This document shows, piece by piece, positions 51,764-60,114 of a stretch of 64,000 nucleotides of DNA (position 1 is its first letter; the number at the start of each line of letters is the position of its first letter). This DNA comes from Robiginitalea myxolifaciens (GTDB lineage: Bacteria > Bacteroidota > Bacteroidia > Flavobacteriales > Flavobacteriaceae). The translations under genes were made by a program, and so were the position numbers. Under the pieces are notes generated by a model. The model was given only the letters and a program-made list of their open reading frames with translations. It was not told the origin of the DNA and did no database searches. Location of the stretch: positions 523,240 through 587,239 of the forward strand of contig NZ_FOYQ01000001.1 in the NCBI RefSeq assembly GCF_900115205.1. The letters run 5' to 3'.

Positions 51764-52627
51764 TTATTCCTGTTTCTGCTGTGGTATTCCTTTTAAAATA
51801 TCTTTTATACGGTTGGTATTATCCATTTGACGGTAGAGATCCTCATAGCGGTTTTCACGCAACTGATCACTAAATTCCTGTAAGTTCGCGATGTACTCAT
51901 CGAGCGTTTCCAGGACGTTTTCCCGGTTTTGCTCAAAAATCGGGGTCCACATGGCCGGGGAACTTTTTGCCAGGCGTACGGTACTTTCAAAACCACTGCC
52001 TGCCATATCAAAGATGTCCCGTTCGTTCTGTTCTTTTTCGATCACTGTTTTCCCCAACATAAAGGAGGAAATATGCGAGAGATGGCTTACATAGGCGATG
52101 TGCCTATCGTGGGCCTCCGGGCTCATATAACGGATGCGCATCCCCAGGTGCCGAAAGAGTTCCAGGGCGCGCTCCTGAATGCGAAAAGCCGTTTGTTCCA
52201 CCTCGCAAATTATATTGACCTTCCCCTGAAACAACCCGCTGATCGCTGCATCAGGACCGGTGAACTCGGTTCCTGCAATCGGGTGGCAGGCCAGGAAATT
52301 GCGGCGCTTTTCATGCCCGCTTACCGCCTGGCATATCGGTGCCTTCGTAGATCCCGCGTCGATGACCAGGGTCTCTTCCCCAACTTTCGCAAGTAAACCG
52401 GGTAATTCGCGTACCACGTGATCTACTGGAATACTGACAATTACCAGGTCGGCAGTGGCCAAATCAGCCGGCTCGGCCGGGGCATCGATCAGGCCCAGGC
52501 TAAGGGCCTGGTCCAGGTGATCCGGGTTCTTATCCATACCCAGAACGGATGGTCTCTCCGGTAATCCGCGCAAATCACGAACCAGAGAACCCCCGATCAA
52601 CCCAATGCCAATGACAACTATCTTCAT
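51764..52627 (-). CDS. tyrA: Prephenate dehydrogenase
   Basis: The 287-residue protein starts MKIVVIGIGLIGGSLVRDLRG, an NAD(P)-binding Rossmann motif, and has ACHPIAGTEFTGPD and the prephenate-binding region HDRHIAYVSHLSHISSFML with the catalytic His. It converts prephenate to 4-hydroxyphenylpyruvate for tyrosine. There is no ACT domain, so feedback control may be at transcription level. It overlaps the aminotransferase gene by 4 nt (ATGA). Confidence 0.94.
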   Translation of the reverse strand: MKIVVIGIGLIGGSLVRDLRGLPERPSVLGMDKNPDHLDQALSLGLIDAPAEPADLATADLVIVSIPVDHVVRELPGLLAKVGEETLVIDAGSTKAPICQAVSGHEKRRNFLACHPIAGTEFTGPDAAISGLFQGKVNIICEVEQTAFRIQERALELFRHLGMRIRYMSPEAHDRHIAYVSHLSHISSFMLGKTVIEKEQNERDIFDMAGSGFESTVRLAKSSPAMWTPIFEQNRENVLETLDEYIANLQEFSDQLRENRYEDLYRQMDNTNRIKDILKGIPQQKQE

Positions 52628-53808
52628 GCTTTTTCAATGCTTTTTGAGAACGGCAGGTCCGAACCAACTCGTCGGAGTGCCTCCCGGATTTTTTCCTCGG
52701 GTACGCAGAGTGAAAACCGGATATACCCTTCGCCCTGATGGCCGAAAATGGTTCCCGGAGCCACAAACATATCGTATTGCTCCAGCAGTAAATCGATACT
52801 GGTTTCAGAATCCGGGCTCCCTTCGGGCAATCGTGCCCAAACGAACAGGCCTGTAGTATCTGCCTCATAGGTACACCCCAGAGCTGTTGCCAATTCCTGA
52901 ACAGCACGGCGTCGCAGTCGATAAATTTCGTCTTGTGATTCATACCAGGAGGCATCGCAGCGCAAGGCGGCAATAGCCCCTTGCTGGACCCCGTAAAACA
53001 TACCGGAATCCATATTGCTCTTAACCTTGAGCACACTTTTCAGTAAGTGACCTTCCCCCACAAGCATTCCCACGCGCCATCCGGCCATGTTAAAGGTTTT
53101 GCTCAGGGAGTTCAGCTCCAGGGCTACCCCGGCCGCGCCAGGCACGGATAAAATGCTCAGGGGTTCTCCTCCCAGGATAAAACTATATGGGTTATCGTTG
53201 ATCAACAATATGTTGTGCTCCCGGGCAAATGCGATGAGGCGCGTAAACTTTTCGCGGTTGGCGCTTGCCCCGGTAGGCATGTGCGGATAACTAACCCACA
53301 TCAATTTCACCTTGCTGAGATCTTCCTTCCCGAGCGCTTCCAGATCCGGGAACCAATCCATTTCTGCGGAGAGGATGTACTTACGCGGAACCCCACCGCT
53401 GAGGGCGGTAACCGAACTGTACGTCGGGTAGCCGGGATCCGGAATCAGGGCTTCATCCCCCGGGTTCAAAAAGGCCATACTTATGTGCATGATTCCTTCC
53501 TTGGACCCCATAAGCGGCAGGACTTCAGTACCCGGATCTAACTTGGTCCCGTAATGCGAGGCGTAAAATTCGGTGATGCTCTGGCGCAGTTCAGGTAAGC
53601 CCTGATAGCTCTGGTATTGATGGGCTCCGGGATGCTCCAGCCCATCCTTCAGGGCATCGGTAACCCCTTTAGGGGGTGCCAGGTCAGGACTCCCAATACC
53701 CAGGTTTATTACGGGCCTCCCATTGGCAACACGCTCCCGAACTTCTTTGAGTTTGCGGGAGAAATAGTATTCCTTAACGGTATCGAGACGTTTGGCTTCC
53801 GCTATCAT
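52624..53808 (-). CDS. Pyridoxal-phosphate-dependent class I/II aminotransferase
   Basis: The 394-residue fold-type I aminotransferase has LGIGSPDLAPPKGV near the start, the substrate region YPTYSSVTALSGG, the PLP Lys in LNSLSKTFNMAGWRVG and the late RFSLCVPEEKI. Its place between pheA and tyrA, overlapping both by 4 nt, indicates that it makes phenylalanine and tyrosine from phenylpyruvate and hydroxyphenylpyruvate. LL-diaminopimelate aminotransferases look similar, so sequence alone would not decide the substrate. Confidence 0.88.
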   Translation of the reverse strand: MIAEAKRLDTVKEYYFSRKLKEVRERVANGRPVINLGIGSPDLAPPKGVTDALKDGLEHPGAHQYQSYQGLPELRQSITEFYASHYGTKLDPGTEVLPLMGSKEGIMHISMAFLNPGDEALIPDPGYPTYSSVTALSGGVPRKYILSAEMDWFPDLEALGKEDLSKVKLMWVSYPHMPTGASANREKFTRLIAFAREHNILLINDNPYSFILGGEPLSILSVPGAAGVALELNSLSKTFNMAGWRVGMLVGEGHLLKSVLKVKSNMDSGMFYGVQQGAIAALRCDASWYESQDEIYRLRRRAVQELATALGCTYEADTTGLFVWARLPEGSPDSETSIDLLLEQYDMFVAPGTIFGHQGEGYIRFSLCVPEEKIREALRRVGSDLPFSKSIEKA

Positions 53809-54635
53809 TTTCTCGCGTTTTTATATTCCCCGAGGACTTGAAAATCCTCGCTCATTATTTCCAGCAGCGACTTGGCTTTGGCAAAATGGGCATACTCCTC
53901 AAAGGTGATGTCCACAAAAAATGCATATTTCCAGGGCGTCTCGATTACGGGTAACGACTGGATCTTGGTCAGGTTCAGGTTGCAATCGCTCATAACATTG
54001 AGGACGGTCGCCAGGCTCCCCCGCTTGTGATCGGTTAAAAACCGGATGGAAGCCTTGTCGATTTCCTCCTGCGGCAACACCTTGTTTTCCCGTTTGAGAA
54101 TTACAAAGCGAGTTGCATTGTTTTTGATGGTCTGAATCTCTGAGGATAGGATCTCTAACCCGTAGAGTTCAGCGGCCCGTACTGGGGCAATCGCAGCGAT
54201 CCCCTGCAAATTTTGTTGTTGTATCCTGCGAGCGGTTTCAGCCGTATCCACATCTTCCACCATTTTGAGCCCCTTTTGTTTTTTAAGGTATTCCCGACAC
54301 TGCAACAGGGCCATGGGGTGGCTGTGTACTTCCCGTATGGCCTCGAGTTGCTGCCCGGGTAGGGCCATCAGGTGGTGGTGGACATTGAGGTAGTACTCCC
54401 CGATGATATGCAGACTGTTGTCGTGAATCAGCGCATAATTCGGAATAATTGAGCCCGCAATGGAATTCTCAATAGCCATGATCCCCTGACCGGCTTCCCC
54501 CTCGAGCAGGCTATCGACCAGTTCGTGAAAGGAGAGGCAGGGATGAAGGGCAACTTCCTTTCCGTAAAAAGCCTCCGCAACCATGTGGTGATTGGACCCC
54601 GGAATTCCCTGTATGGCTATTTTTTGTGTTTCCAC
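53805..54635 (-). CDS. pheA: Prephenate dehydratase with ACT domain
   Basis: The 276-residue protein (from GTG at 54635) has the dehydratase domain (about 1-180, with IAIQGIPGSNHH, GIMAIENSIAGSI and NNATRFVILKREN) and an ACT domain (about 195-270, GSLATVLNVMSDCNLNLTKIQSLP with a C-terminal ITFEEY). It makes phenylpyruvate from prephenate, and the ACT domain senses phenylalanine. I chose the GTG because homologues begin with a short basic run before IAIQG. Codons upstream reach into the terminator hairpin of the leader. It is the first structural gene after an attenuator. Confidence 0.93.
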   Translation of the reverse strand: METQKIAIQGIPGSNHHMVAEAFYGKEVALHPCLSFHELVDSLLEGEAGQGIMAIENSIAGSIIPNYALIHDNSLHIIGEYYLNVHHHLMALPGQQLEAIREVHSHPMALLQCREYLKKQKGLKMVEDVDTAETARRIQQQNLQGIAAIAPVRAAELYGLEILSSEIQTIKNNATRFVILKRENKVLPQEEIDKASIRFLTDHKRGSLATVLNVMSDCNLNLTKIQSLPVIETPWKYAFFVDITFEEYAHFAKAKSLLEIMSEDFQVLGEYKNARK

Positions 54636-54684
54636 CTTATTTGCACTTTCGTCTTTTACCAGGAATTCGATTCCCGGCCCCGAC

Positions 54685-54714
54685 AAAAAAAAAGTCCCGT
54701 TTCAAAAACGGGAC
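54685..54714 (-). terminator. Attenuator terminator in the leader of the aromatic amino-acid operon
   Basis: On the minus strand GTCCCGTTT and AAACGGGAC form a perfect 9-bp stem with a 3-nt loop (54714-54694), followed at once by nine T (54693-54685). It lies between the leader ORF stop (54738) and pheA (54635), so transcripts that end here never reach the structural genes. Its 5' arm can instead pair with the end of the leader ORF. Confidence 0.92.
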
Positions 54715-54752
54715 CTTGTTATATCGTTGTAGTATATCTAAAACGGTCCCGT
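54708..54752 (-). promoter_or_regulatory. Antiterminator pairing of the aromatic operon leader
   Basis: ACGGGACC in the leader ORF (54752-54745, codons 20-22) is exactly complementary over 8 nt to GGTCCCGT (54715-54708), the 5' arm of the terminator. Pairing of these two blocks the terminator. A ribosome that reaches the leader stop covers the first segment and lets the terminator form. The mechanism is inferred from sequence. Confidence 0.8.
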
Positions 54753-54809
54753 ACCTCTCCCAAAAAAGAAGTAGAAATAAAATCCGTTCCAGAAATACGT
54801 ACGTGTCAT
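54738..54809 (-). CDS. Aromatic-rich leader peptide of the pheA operon (attenuation)
   Basis: An ATG at 54809 opens a 23-codon frame that ends at TAG (54740-54738). The peptide begins MTRTYFWNG and continues FYFYFFFGRG, ending TGPF. It has Phe at 6, 10, 12, 14, 15, 16 and 23, Tyr at 5, 11 and 13 and Trp at 7, so 11 of 23 residues are aromatic. An A-rich stretch (AACTTAAAGAAA) precedes the ATG. The composition, position and following hairpins fit a regulatory peptide whose translation senses charged tRNA-Phe and possibly tRNA-Tyr and tRNA-Trp. It is too short to be a protein with its own function. Nothing in the sequence shows translation directly, but all parts agree. Confidence 0.88.
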   Translation of the reverse strand: MTRTYFWNGFYFYFFFGRGTGPF

Positions 54810-55025
54810 TTTCTTTAAGTTTGGGGCTAATGTAGCCAATAATTTTTAAAAGCCGGAGGACGTCTATTTTTTTTGAGAAAAAAATATAAATGCCTGTTTG
54901 TGTTGCATTTCATAAAGCGATTTGGCCGCTTTGGTGTAAAATCCTCAGCGATCGGAAAGATGAGATCCTGGAATGGAGTTGGCCATGAAATGCTGTAAAT
55001 CCCTATTTTTACCTAAAATTTTGCC

Positions 55026-55937
55026 ATGTCCATCTCGGTTTCCGGAATCACCAAAAACTTTGGAGCGCAACGCGCCCTGGACTCCGTCAGTTTTGATATA
55101 ACCAAAGGAGAAGTGGTTGGTTTTCTGGGGCCCAACGGGGCCGGTAAATCCACCCTGATGAAAATCCTGACCTCCTACTACACCCCGGACGCCGGCTCCG
55201 CAAGTGTTGGGGGGTTCGGCCTGGAAGAGGCCCCGGCTAAAGTCCGCGCCATCCTGGGCTACCTTCCGGAACACAATCCGCTATATCTGGAGCTGTATGT
55301 ACGTGAATATCTGGGGTTTTGTGCCAGCCTTCACGGTGTGGGGCGTGACCGGGTGGAGGCCGTAGTTGCCCAAACGGGCTTGGGCCCGGAAGCGCATAAA
55401 AAAATAGGACAACTCTCCAAGGGGTACCGGCAACGGGTTGGTCTTGCAGCCGCATTGGTGCACGATCCTCAGGTATTGATCCTGGACGAACCCACCACGG
55501 GTCTGGATCCCAACCAACTCGTTGAGATTCGCAAACTTATCCGGGAGATCAGCAGTGAGAAAACGATCCTGCTCTCTACCCATATTATGAAAGAGGTCGA
55601 AGCCGTTTGCGATCGCGTCCTGATCATCGATAAGGGGAAACTGGTTGCGGATGCACGTATGAAAGACCTGCGCAAGAACCAGCAACAGGTCATCGAAGTA
55701 GAATTTGATTACCGGGTCGAAGAGGTACTCCTCAACAAGCTAAAATCCGTAAGCCAGGTCAAAAATACCGGGGGCTTTGTCTATGAGCTTACCTTTGACA
55801 CCCAGGAGGATATGCGGCCAGCAGTCTTCGATTTTGCCCACGATAATTCGCTGAAAACCCTGCAGCTCAACCACAAGACGCGTAACCTGGAAGCCTTGTT
55901 CACCGAGCTCACAACAAGCACCTCAACGGCCGACTAG
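55026..55937 (+). CDS. gldA: Gliding motility ABC transporter ATP-binding protein GldA
   Basis: The 303-residue protein has Walker A GPNGAGKST (35-43), the signature LSKGYRQRVGLAAALVHDP, Walker B LILDEPTTGLDP and the His switch LLSTHIMKEV. After the ATPase core a C-terminal extension of about 80 residues follows. Its first 120 residues (FLGPNGAGKSTLMKILTSYYTPDAGSASVGG, YLPEHNPLYLELYVREYLGF) match GldA, which works with GldF and GldG in gliding. The partner genes are not in the window. GldA is sometimes found away from gldFG. It is divergent from the pheA leader. Confidence 0.85.
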   Translation: MSISVSGITKNFGAQRALDSVSFDITKGEVVGFLGPNGAGKSTLMKILTSYYTPDAGSASVGGFGLEEAPAKVRAILGYLPEHNPLYLELYVREYLGFCASLHGVGRDRVEAVVAQTGLGPEAHKKIGQLSKGYRQRVGLAAALVHDPQVLILDEPTTGLDPNQLVEIRKLIREISSEKTILLSTHIMKEVEAVCDRVLIIDKGKLVADARMKDLRKNQQQVIEVEFDYRVEEVLLNKLKSVSQVKNTGGFVYELTFDTQEDMRPAVFDFAHDNSLKTLQLNHKTRNLEALFTELTTSTSTAD

Positions 55938-55976
55938 CCCCGAGGTAGTTCCGAAAAGTCTATCCCACAAAAATCG

Positions 55977-56687
55977 TCAATCCACCAGCTGAAAATCGAT
56001 GGTGGAAACCACGCGAACCGTTTTGATATGGGGCGTATTCGCATCGAGGTTGCTGATGGAAAACAACCCTTGCCGGGCCACGCGGATATCCCCTACTTCA
56101 GAGTTGGAATCCCGGGCGAATTTATCGGCTACCGCCCTGGCGTTTACCGTGGCTTCTTCGATCATTTCCGGTTTGAGCTCATTCAACCCGGTGAAGGAGT
56201 ACTCCACAGGTTGCCATTCATTCTTTGACCCAAAGAGGATTCCCTTGTCGAGTAAGTCCAGTGACTGGGTCAGGGATCGCTGCAATTTGGGGATATCGGA
56301 GGTGCGAACGGTAAGGTCAGATTTGGCCAAGTAGCGGAAGGCGCTGTACTGCGCATTGGTATTGTAGATGTTGGCCCTTGCATCGGTAATATTCACCATT
56401 CCCCTGCTTATTTCCTCTGCAGAAAATCCCTGGTCCATAAAGAATTGATAGACGGTTTCGTTCTGCTTTTCCAATTCCCGTTTTACTTCTTGCAAGTCAT
56501 TGCCGGTGAGGGTGATGTTAATAGGCCAGACCGCAAGATCGGCAGGGACCTCCCGTTCGGACAGGCCCTTTACAGTAACAAATCGATCGAATTGCTTGCC
56601 TTTCAAAAAAGTTTGCCCTACGAAAAAACCAGCAATACAAAGGCCCGCAGCGAGGACGAGGGCAGGAATCAGATAATTGGATTTCAT
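55977..56687 (-). CDS. SIMPL-domain (DUF541) membrane-anchored protein
   Basis: The 236-residue protein has an uncleaved or cleavable N-terminal hydrophobic helix (about 5-28, LIPALVLAAGLCIAGFFVG) and a SIMPL domain with FVTVKGLSEREVPADLAVWPI near the start and RVVSTIDFQLVD at the end. SIMPL proteins are secreted or anchored and form oligomeric structures in some species. Function unknown. A second SIMPL gene is at 57546, and the two are only distantly similar. Confidence 0.85.
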   Translation of the reverse strand: MKSNYLIPALVLAAGLCIAGFFVGQTFLKGKQFDRFVTVKGLSEREVPADLAVWPINITLTGNDLQEVKRELEKQNETVYQFFMDQGFSAEEISRGMVNITDARANIYNTNAQYSAFRYLAKSDLTVRTSDIPKLQRSLTQSLDLLDKGILFGSKNEWQPVEYSFTGLNELKPEMIEEATVNARAVADKFARDSNSEVGDIRVARQGLFSISNLDANTPHIKTVRVVSTIDFQLVD

Positions 56688-56772
56688 GGAAATAGTGTTT
56701 TAAAAATTAATAGTTAACAACGGACGCTATTTATTTACGGAGGGCGGCACCCCCATGGGTTTCGGGAAATCC

Positions 56773-57540
56773 CTAAATGTTTGCCAATTCCGGGTAGTCT
56801 ACGGGTTCGTTGATTTCAGGAACGTTTCCAGCGTACTCCTTCCCCCGCAAACGGCCTACCGGGTAGGAATCCAACTCGGCAACCGGATAGGGCTGAATCA
56901 GGTTTTCGAGGGATTTTTGATCTAGGGGTTCCCCTATGGGTTTCAACCAATTATCGGCTAAGGCATCGGGAAGAATCAAAGGCATTCGGGGACCCTTGAG
57001 TTTGGGGTTGTTGTGAATACGAGCCATCAGGGAGTTTCCTACCGTGGTCACGATGGTAAAGGTCGTCAGGTTTTCCCCAGTTTCCGGATTACGCCAATCA
57101 CTGTATAAGCCGGCAAGGATCATGGGCTCCCCATCTTTCCGGTAGATGTAAAAGGGGTAGGTTTTTCCCTGGTGATGGTGGTGTTCATAGAAGCCATCGA
57201 TATAGATCAGGCAGCGGTGTTGCTTTGCCGCAGTCCGGAAGGAGGGTTTTTCAAAAATGGTTTCCCCCCGGGCGTTCAGGGTCTGATTCCAGAGTTTTTT
57301 CTGGCCGGCAACATCCTTTACCCAAAAGGGTACCAGACCCCAGGTCGCTACATCCGGGAATTCCGGACTCTCATCCGTGAAGATCAATAACCGGGGGTGG
57401 TTGAAGCCCGAGGCATGATGGATAGGTAAATCGGTGAAGGGAAGTAGCTTTTCCCGAATTTCCTCCGCCGCCTGCTCATCGCCGGAGCGCAGTGCCCTTT
57501 TTAACTGGGCTTCGAGGCTTGTTTTGATATCATAGCACAT
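56773..57540 (-). CDS. SRAP-family protein (YedK/HMCES-like) abasic-site protease homologue
   Basis: The 255-residue protein starts MCYD, so after Met removal Cys 2 is the N-terminal catalytic residue. The motifs NARGETIFEKPSF and CLIYIDGFYEHHHH carry the Asn and Glu of the active site, and MARIHNNPKLKGPRMPLIL the conserved His and Arg. SRAP proteins crosslink to abasic sites in single-stranded DNA. The sequence after Cys 2 differs from the usual CGRF, which is also seen in other Bacteroidota. It is 5 bp after the SIMPL gene at 57546 and ends that run. Confidence 0.92.
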   Translation of the reverse strand: MCYDIKTSLEAQLKRALRSGDEQAAEEIREKLLPFTDLPIHHASGFNHPRLLIFTDESPEFPDVATWGLVPFWVKDVAGQKKLWNQTLNARGETIFEKPSFRTAAKQHRCLIYIDGFYEHHHHQGKTYPFYIYRKDGEPMILAGLYSDWRNPETGENLTTFTIVTTVGNSLMARIHNNPKLKGPRMPLILPDALADNWLKPIGEPLDQKSLENLIQPYPVAELDSYPVGRLRGKEYAGNVPEINEPVDYPELANI

Positions 57541-57545
57541 AAGGC

Positions 57546-58262
57546 CTACTCAATTGCAAACTTCACCTGAACCTGAGCTTCCATACGAATGCGTTGAAAA
57601 TCGGAATCGATTCCTGCAAAGGCCATTTCCGTATCCTGGGCGGCCATGGTTCGGATACTGTATTCCGGTTGCGCCTGGCTCCTCACATAGAAGCCACCAT
57701 CGCTGATATGAATGGCCCGACCCAACTGCTGATCCAGGGTTTCTACCATGATCTTTGCCTTGGTACGCGCTTTTTCAACGGCCATCTTTTTAAGGGCCAG
57801 TTCCAGACCTTCTTCATCGGAGTATTCGGTTCGGGAAAGAGACACATTCGCGATGCCCAGCTTCTCCAGTTCACCCACTACCTGCCCAACGTCCCGTGCA
57901 GTGTAGAGCAAGAGCTCATACGACTTGTCCTTGAGCACTTCCTTACCCCTCAGGAAGTACTTCATAAAATCACTGGAGATATCGGAGACCGCCAGTTGCT
58001 TTTTGAGGTCGATTCCCAAAAGCTCCAGCGCATTGGCCATACGTTCCTCCAATTCTTCGACGGATATACGACCCTTGGTATCGCTCTCCTGCAATACAAT
58101 CTGTAAATAGATGCGATCCGGCACGACCAGGGTATCTACTTTTGCGGAAGTTTCCAGATAAGGCATATCCAGGAAGTTTTTCTGCTGGCCGATTGCACTG
58201 GCGGAAATCAGGAGGAAAAGTGCGGGTAGAACAACTTTTTTCATCTTTGGGCTTTTACCCAA
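57546..58262 (-). CDS. SIMPL-domain (DUF541) secreted protein
   Basis: The 238-residue protein has a Sec signal (about 8-25, VVLPALFLLISASAIGQ) and a SIMPL domain with VVPDRIYLQIVLQESDTKG and the C-terminal IRMEAQVQVKFAIE. It is probably periplasmic. It begins 2 bp after the serine hydrolase gene and lies 5 bp before the SRAP gene, so it is part of the same transcript. The first codons (MGKSPKMKK) include a second Met that may be the true start. Confidence 0.82.
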   Translation of the reverse strand: MGKSPKMKKVVLPALFLLISASAIGQQKNFLDMPYLETSAKVDTLVVPDRIYLQIVLQESDTKGRISVEELEERMANALELLGIDLKKQLAVSDISSDFMKYFLRGKEVLKDKSYELLLYTARDVGQVVGELEKLGIANVSLSRTEYSDEEGLELALKKMAVEKARTKAKIMVETLDQQLGRAIHISDGGFYVRSQAQPEYSIRTMAAQDTEMAFAGIDSDFQRIRMEAQVQVKFAIE

Positions 58263-58264
58263 AG

Positions 58265-59356
58265 TTACGCTTTCAAAAGTAAGTCGTCAAGCAGGGTTTC
58301 GAGTTGTGGATGTAATTCGGAAACCGAACAATTCACGAGTATCGCAACGGTCTGTTCCTGCTCGGGATACACCCGAAAAATACTGTAGGCGCCCACGCTG
58401 TTTCCCGTATGTCCATAATACGGCCGGCCTGCGGGATCCTGGCTTACCTCCCAGCCCAGACCATACCAGGTCGATTGCCCATCGATCTCCACAGCGGTGA
58501 TAAACTCATTTAGAATGTCCTGGCTGACCAGGTTTCCGCGAAGCAGCGCCTGGCCAAAATTCAGTAAGTCGGGTACGGTGGAAATAAATCCTCCCCCGGC
58601 GAGTTTGTAGCGATTGTCGACCGGAACCGCAGGGCGAAATCCCCGGGATCTTTTGGTGTAAGGTAGGGCCTGGGATTCGGCCGGCATGCCAGGATCTTCT
58701 GCAATCGTTTGGGTCATGCCCAAAGGGGTAAATACCAATTCGCGGGCCAGGGTTTCAAAGGGTATACCGGTGGCGCGTTCCATGGCAAGGGCCAGGAGCA
58801 CAAAATCAAAACTGTTGTATTGATAACCGGTCCCGGGGAGAAACAAAAGTGGATCTTCCTTAAAGACTTCCAAGGAATCCAGCATGGTGTAGGGGCGATT
58901 CAGTGCAAATTCTTTACCGCGATAGGTGCGCAATCCCGCAGTATGGGCAGCCAACTGCCCCAGGGTAATTCCGGGATGCGGGTACTCGGGAACATACTGT
59001 TCCAGGGGGCTATCCAAGGCAATTCGTCCGTCTTCCACCAGTCTGGCCAGCACCGTAGCTGTAATGGGTTTGGAAACGCTGGCTATGCGAAATAGTGTCC
59101 GGTTCGGATCGATCGATTTGCCCTGCTCAAGGTTGGCCGAGCCCGCTGCATGCAGGTGCATAGGTCCCCTCGGGCCGGAACTCCCGATAGCGATGCCCGG
59201 AACCTTTTTGGACGCTACAAGATCGTTAAGTTTCTGTGCCAAAGCATCAAGACCGGCTTCGCTTGTGCTTTCGTTCGAATGTTCAATATCGCTGACCCCA
59301 TCAGGTTTGAAAACCTCCAGGACGCTCCTTAGAAATTTTTCCCAGAATCGCTTCAC
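58265..59356 (-). CDS. Class C beta-lactamase-like serine hydrolase
   Basis: The 363-residue protein has S93-V-S-K96 in FRIASVSKPITA, Y180-N-S182 in GYQYNSFDFV and a His-x-Gly motif in YYGHTGNSVG, so all three active-site elements of the superfamily are present, the second as YNS rather than YxN. No signal peptide is apparent. It starts with a basic helix (MKRFWEKFLRSVLEVF), so it may stay inside the cell or associate with the membrane. It overlaps the upstream GIN-domain gene by 4 nt and is coupled to the SIMPL gene downstream. Confidence 0.8.
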   Translation of the reverse strand: MKRFWEKFLRSVLEVFKPDGVSDIEHSNESTSEAGLDALAQKLNDLVASKKVPGIAIGSSGPRGPMHLHAAGSANLEQGKSIDPNRTLFRIASVSKPITATVLARLVEDGRIALDSPLEQYVPEYPHPGITLGQLAAHTAGLRTYRGKEFALNRPYTMLDSLEVFKEDPLLFLPGTGYQYNSFDFVLLALAMERATGIPFETLARELVFTPLGMTQTIAEDPGMPAESQALPYTKRSRGFRPAVPVDNRYKLAGGGFISTVPDLLNFGQALLRGNLVSQDILNEFITAVEIDGQSTWYGLGWEVSQDPAGRPYYGHTGNSVGAYSIFRVYPEQEQTVAILVNCSVSELHPQLETLLDDLLLKA

Positions 59357-60114
59357 GGCACCTCAAATAATAACCGTCCCCGAAACTGTTCCTCTACGGC
59401 AATTTCTTCGGGTCGGAAAAAGCTTCTAACGTCCCCGTAACCCCGGATTATCCCTTCAATACGCTGCCTTGGATTAACCAGCATATCATTACTGCCCCGG
59501 TGATTAATGCGGACCGTGGTGGCCTGTAAGTCCCGGGCATCGATCCGGGAATCCCCGGCTGCCACGGTAAGGTCAGCGAGGTCCGCTTCCCCCCGTAATT
59601 TCACACTGGCAATCCCATTGACCACCACGCGAACGGTTTGGCAATCGAGCTCCAGATCAAAAGTACCATCAGTAGTAACGGTTTCCGGGTTATTAAAACT
59701 TTCCGATATCAATCTGAGGTTGTTAAAACCCAGGATGCCGGCACTGGTAATGGGCCAACCCGTACTGCTGCGAATTTCCCGTAGATCCGGAGTGGTTACC
59801 CGGATAACCGTTTCCCCATAGTCCCGAAACAAGTTGCAGTTGTTTTCGTCCCTGAGGATCAACACCCCATCCTGGACCCGGGCGCTTACCTCAGGGCGGA
59901 GGTTCTTTCCGGTTTCAATAACCACGCGTTGCTCTGGCCCCTGGGCAACGACCAGCTGAATGTTTTCAAAAACAGTAATAGCATCAAAAGCAGGGACTTC
60001 AACGCTTTCGCTGATACGATCTCCCGCAGCCTGAAAGCAATCCGGCGCGTTCTCCTCACAGGAATTCAGCAGCGCAAAGCTGGCGATGAGGACGATATGC
60101 AAGACTCGTTTCAT
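59353..60114 (-). CDS. Head GIN-domain (DUF2807) lipoprotein
   Basis: The 253-residue protein has a lipoprotein signal ending LLNSC (Cys 19) and a DUF2807 beta-solenoid, opening SVEVPAFDAITVFENIQLVVAQGPEQ and continuing in short hydrophobic strands. It has the same fold as the protein at 49929, but the two are only weakly similar. It is probably surface-exposed or periplasmic. It overlaps the pagL-like gene and the serine hydrolase gene by 4 nt each. Confidence 0.82.
   Translation of the reverse strand: MKRVLHIVLIASFALLNSCEENAPDCFQAAGDRISESVEVPAFDAITVFENIQLVVAQGPEQRVVIETGKNLRPEVSARVQDGVLILRDENNCNLFRDYGETVIRVTTPDLREIRSSTGWPITSAGILGFNNLRLISESFNNPETVTTDGTFDLELDCQTVRVVVNGIASVKLRGEADLADLTVAAGDSRIDARDLQATTVRINHRGSNDMLVNPRQRIEGIIRGYGDVRSFFRPEEIAVEEQFRGRLLFEVP

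Noticed and set aside
54820-54880. Promoter boxes for the pheA leader (TACATTAG near 54827, TATATTTT near 54875)
   Set aside because: Each has a mismatch to TAnnTTTG and neither has a TTTG at the right distance, so I do not assign the promoter.
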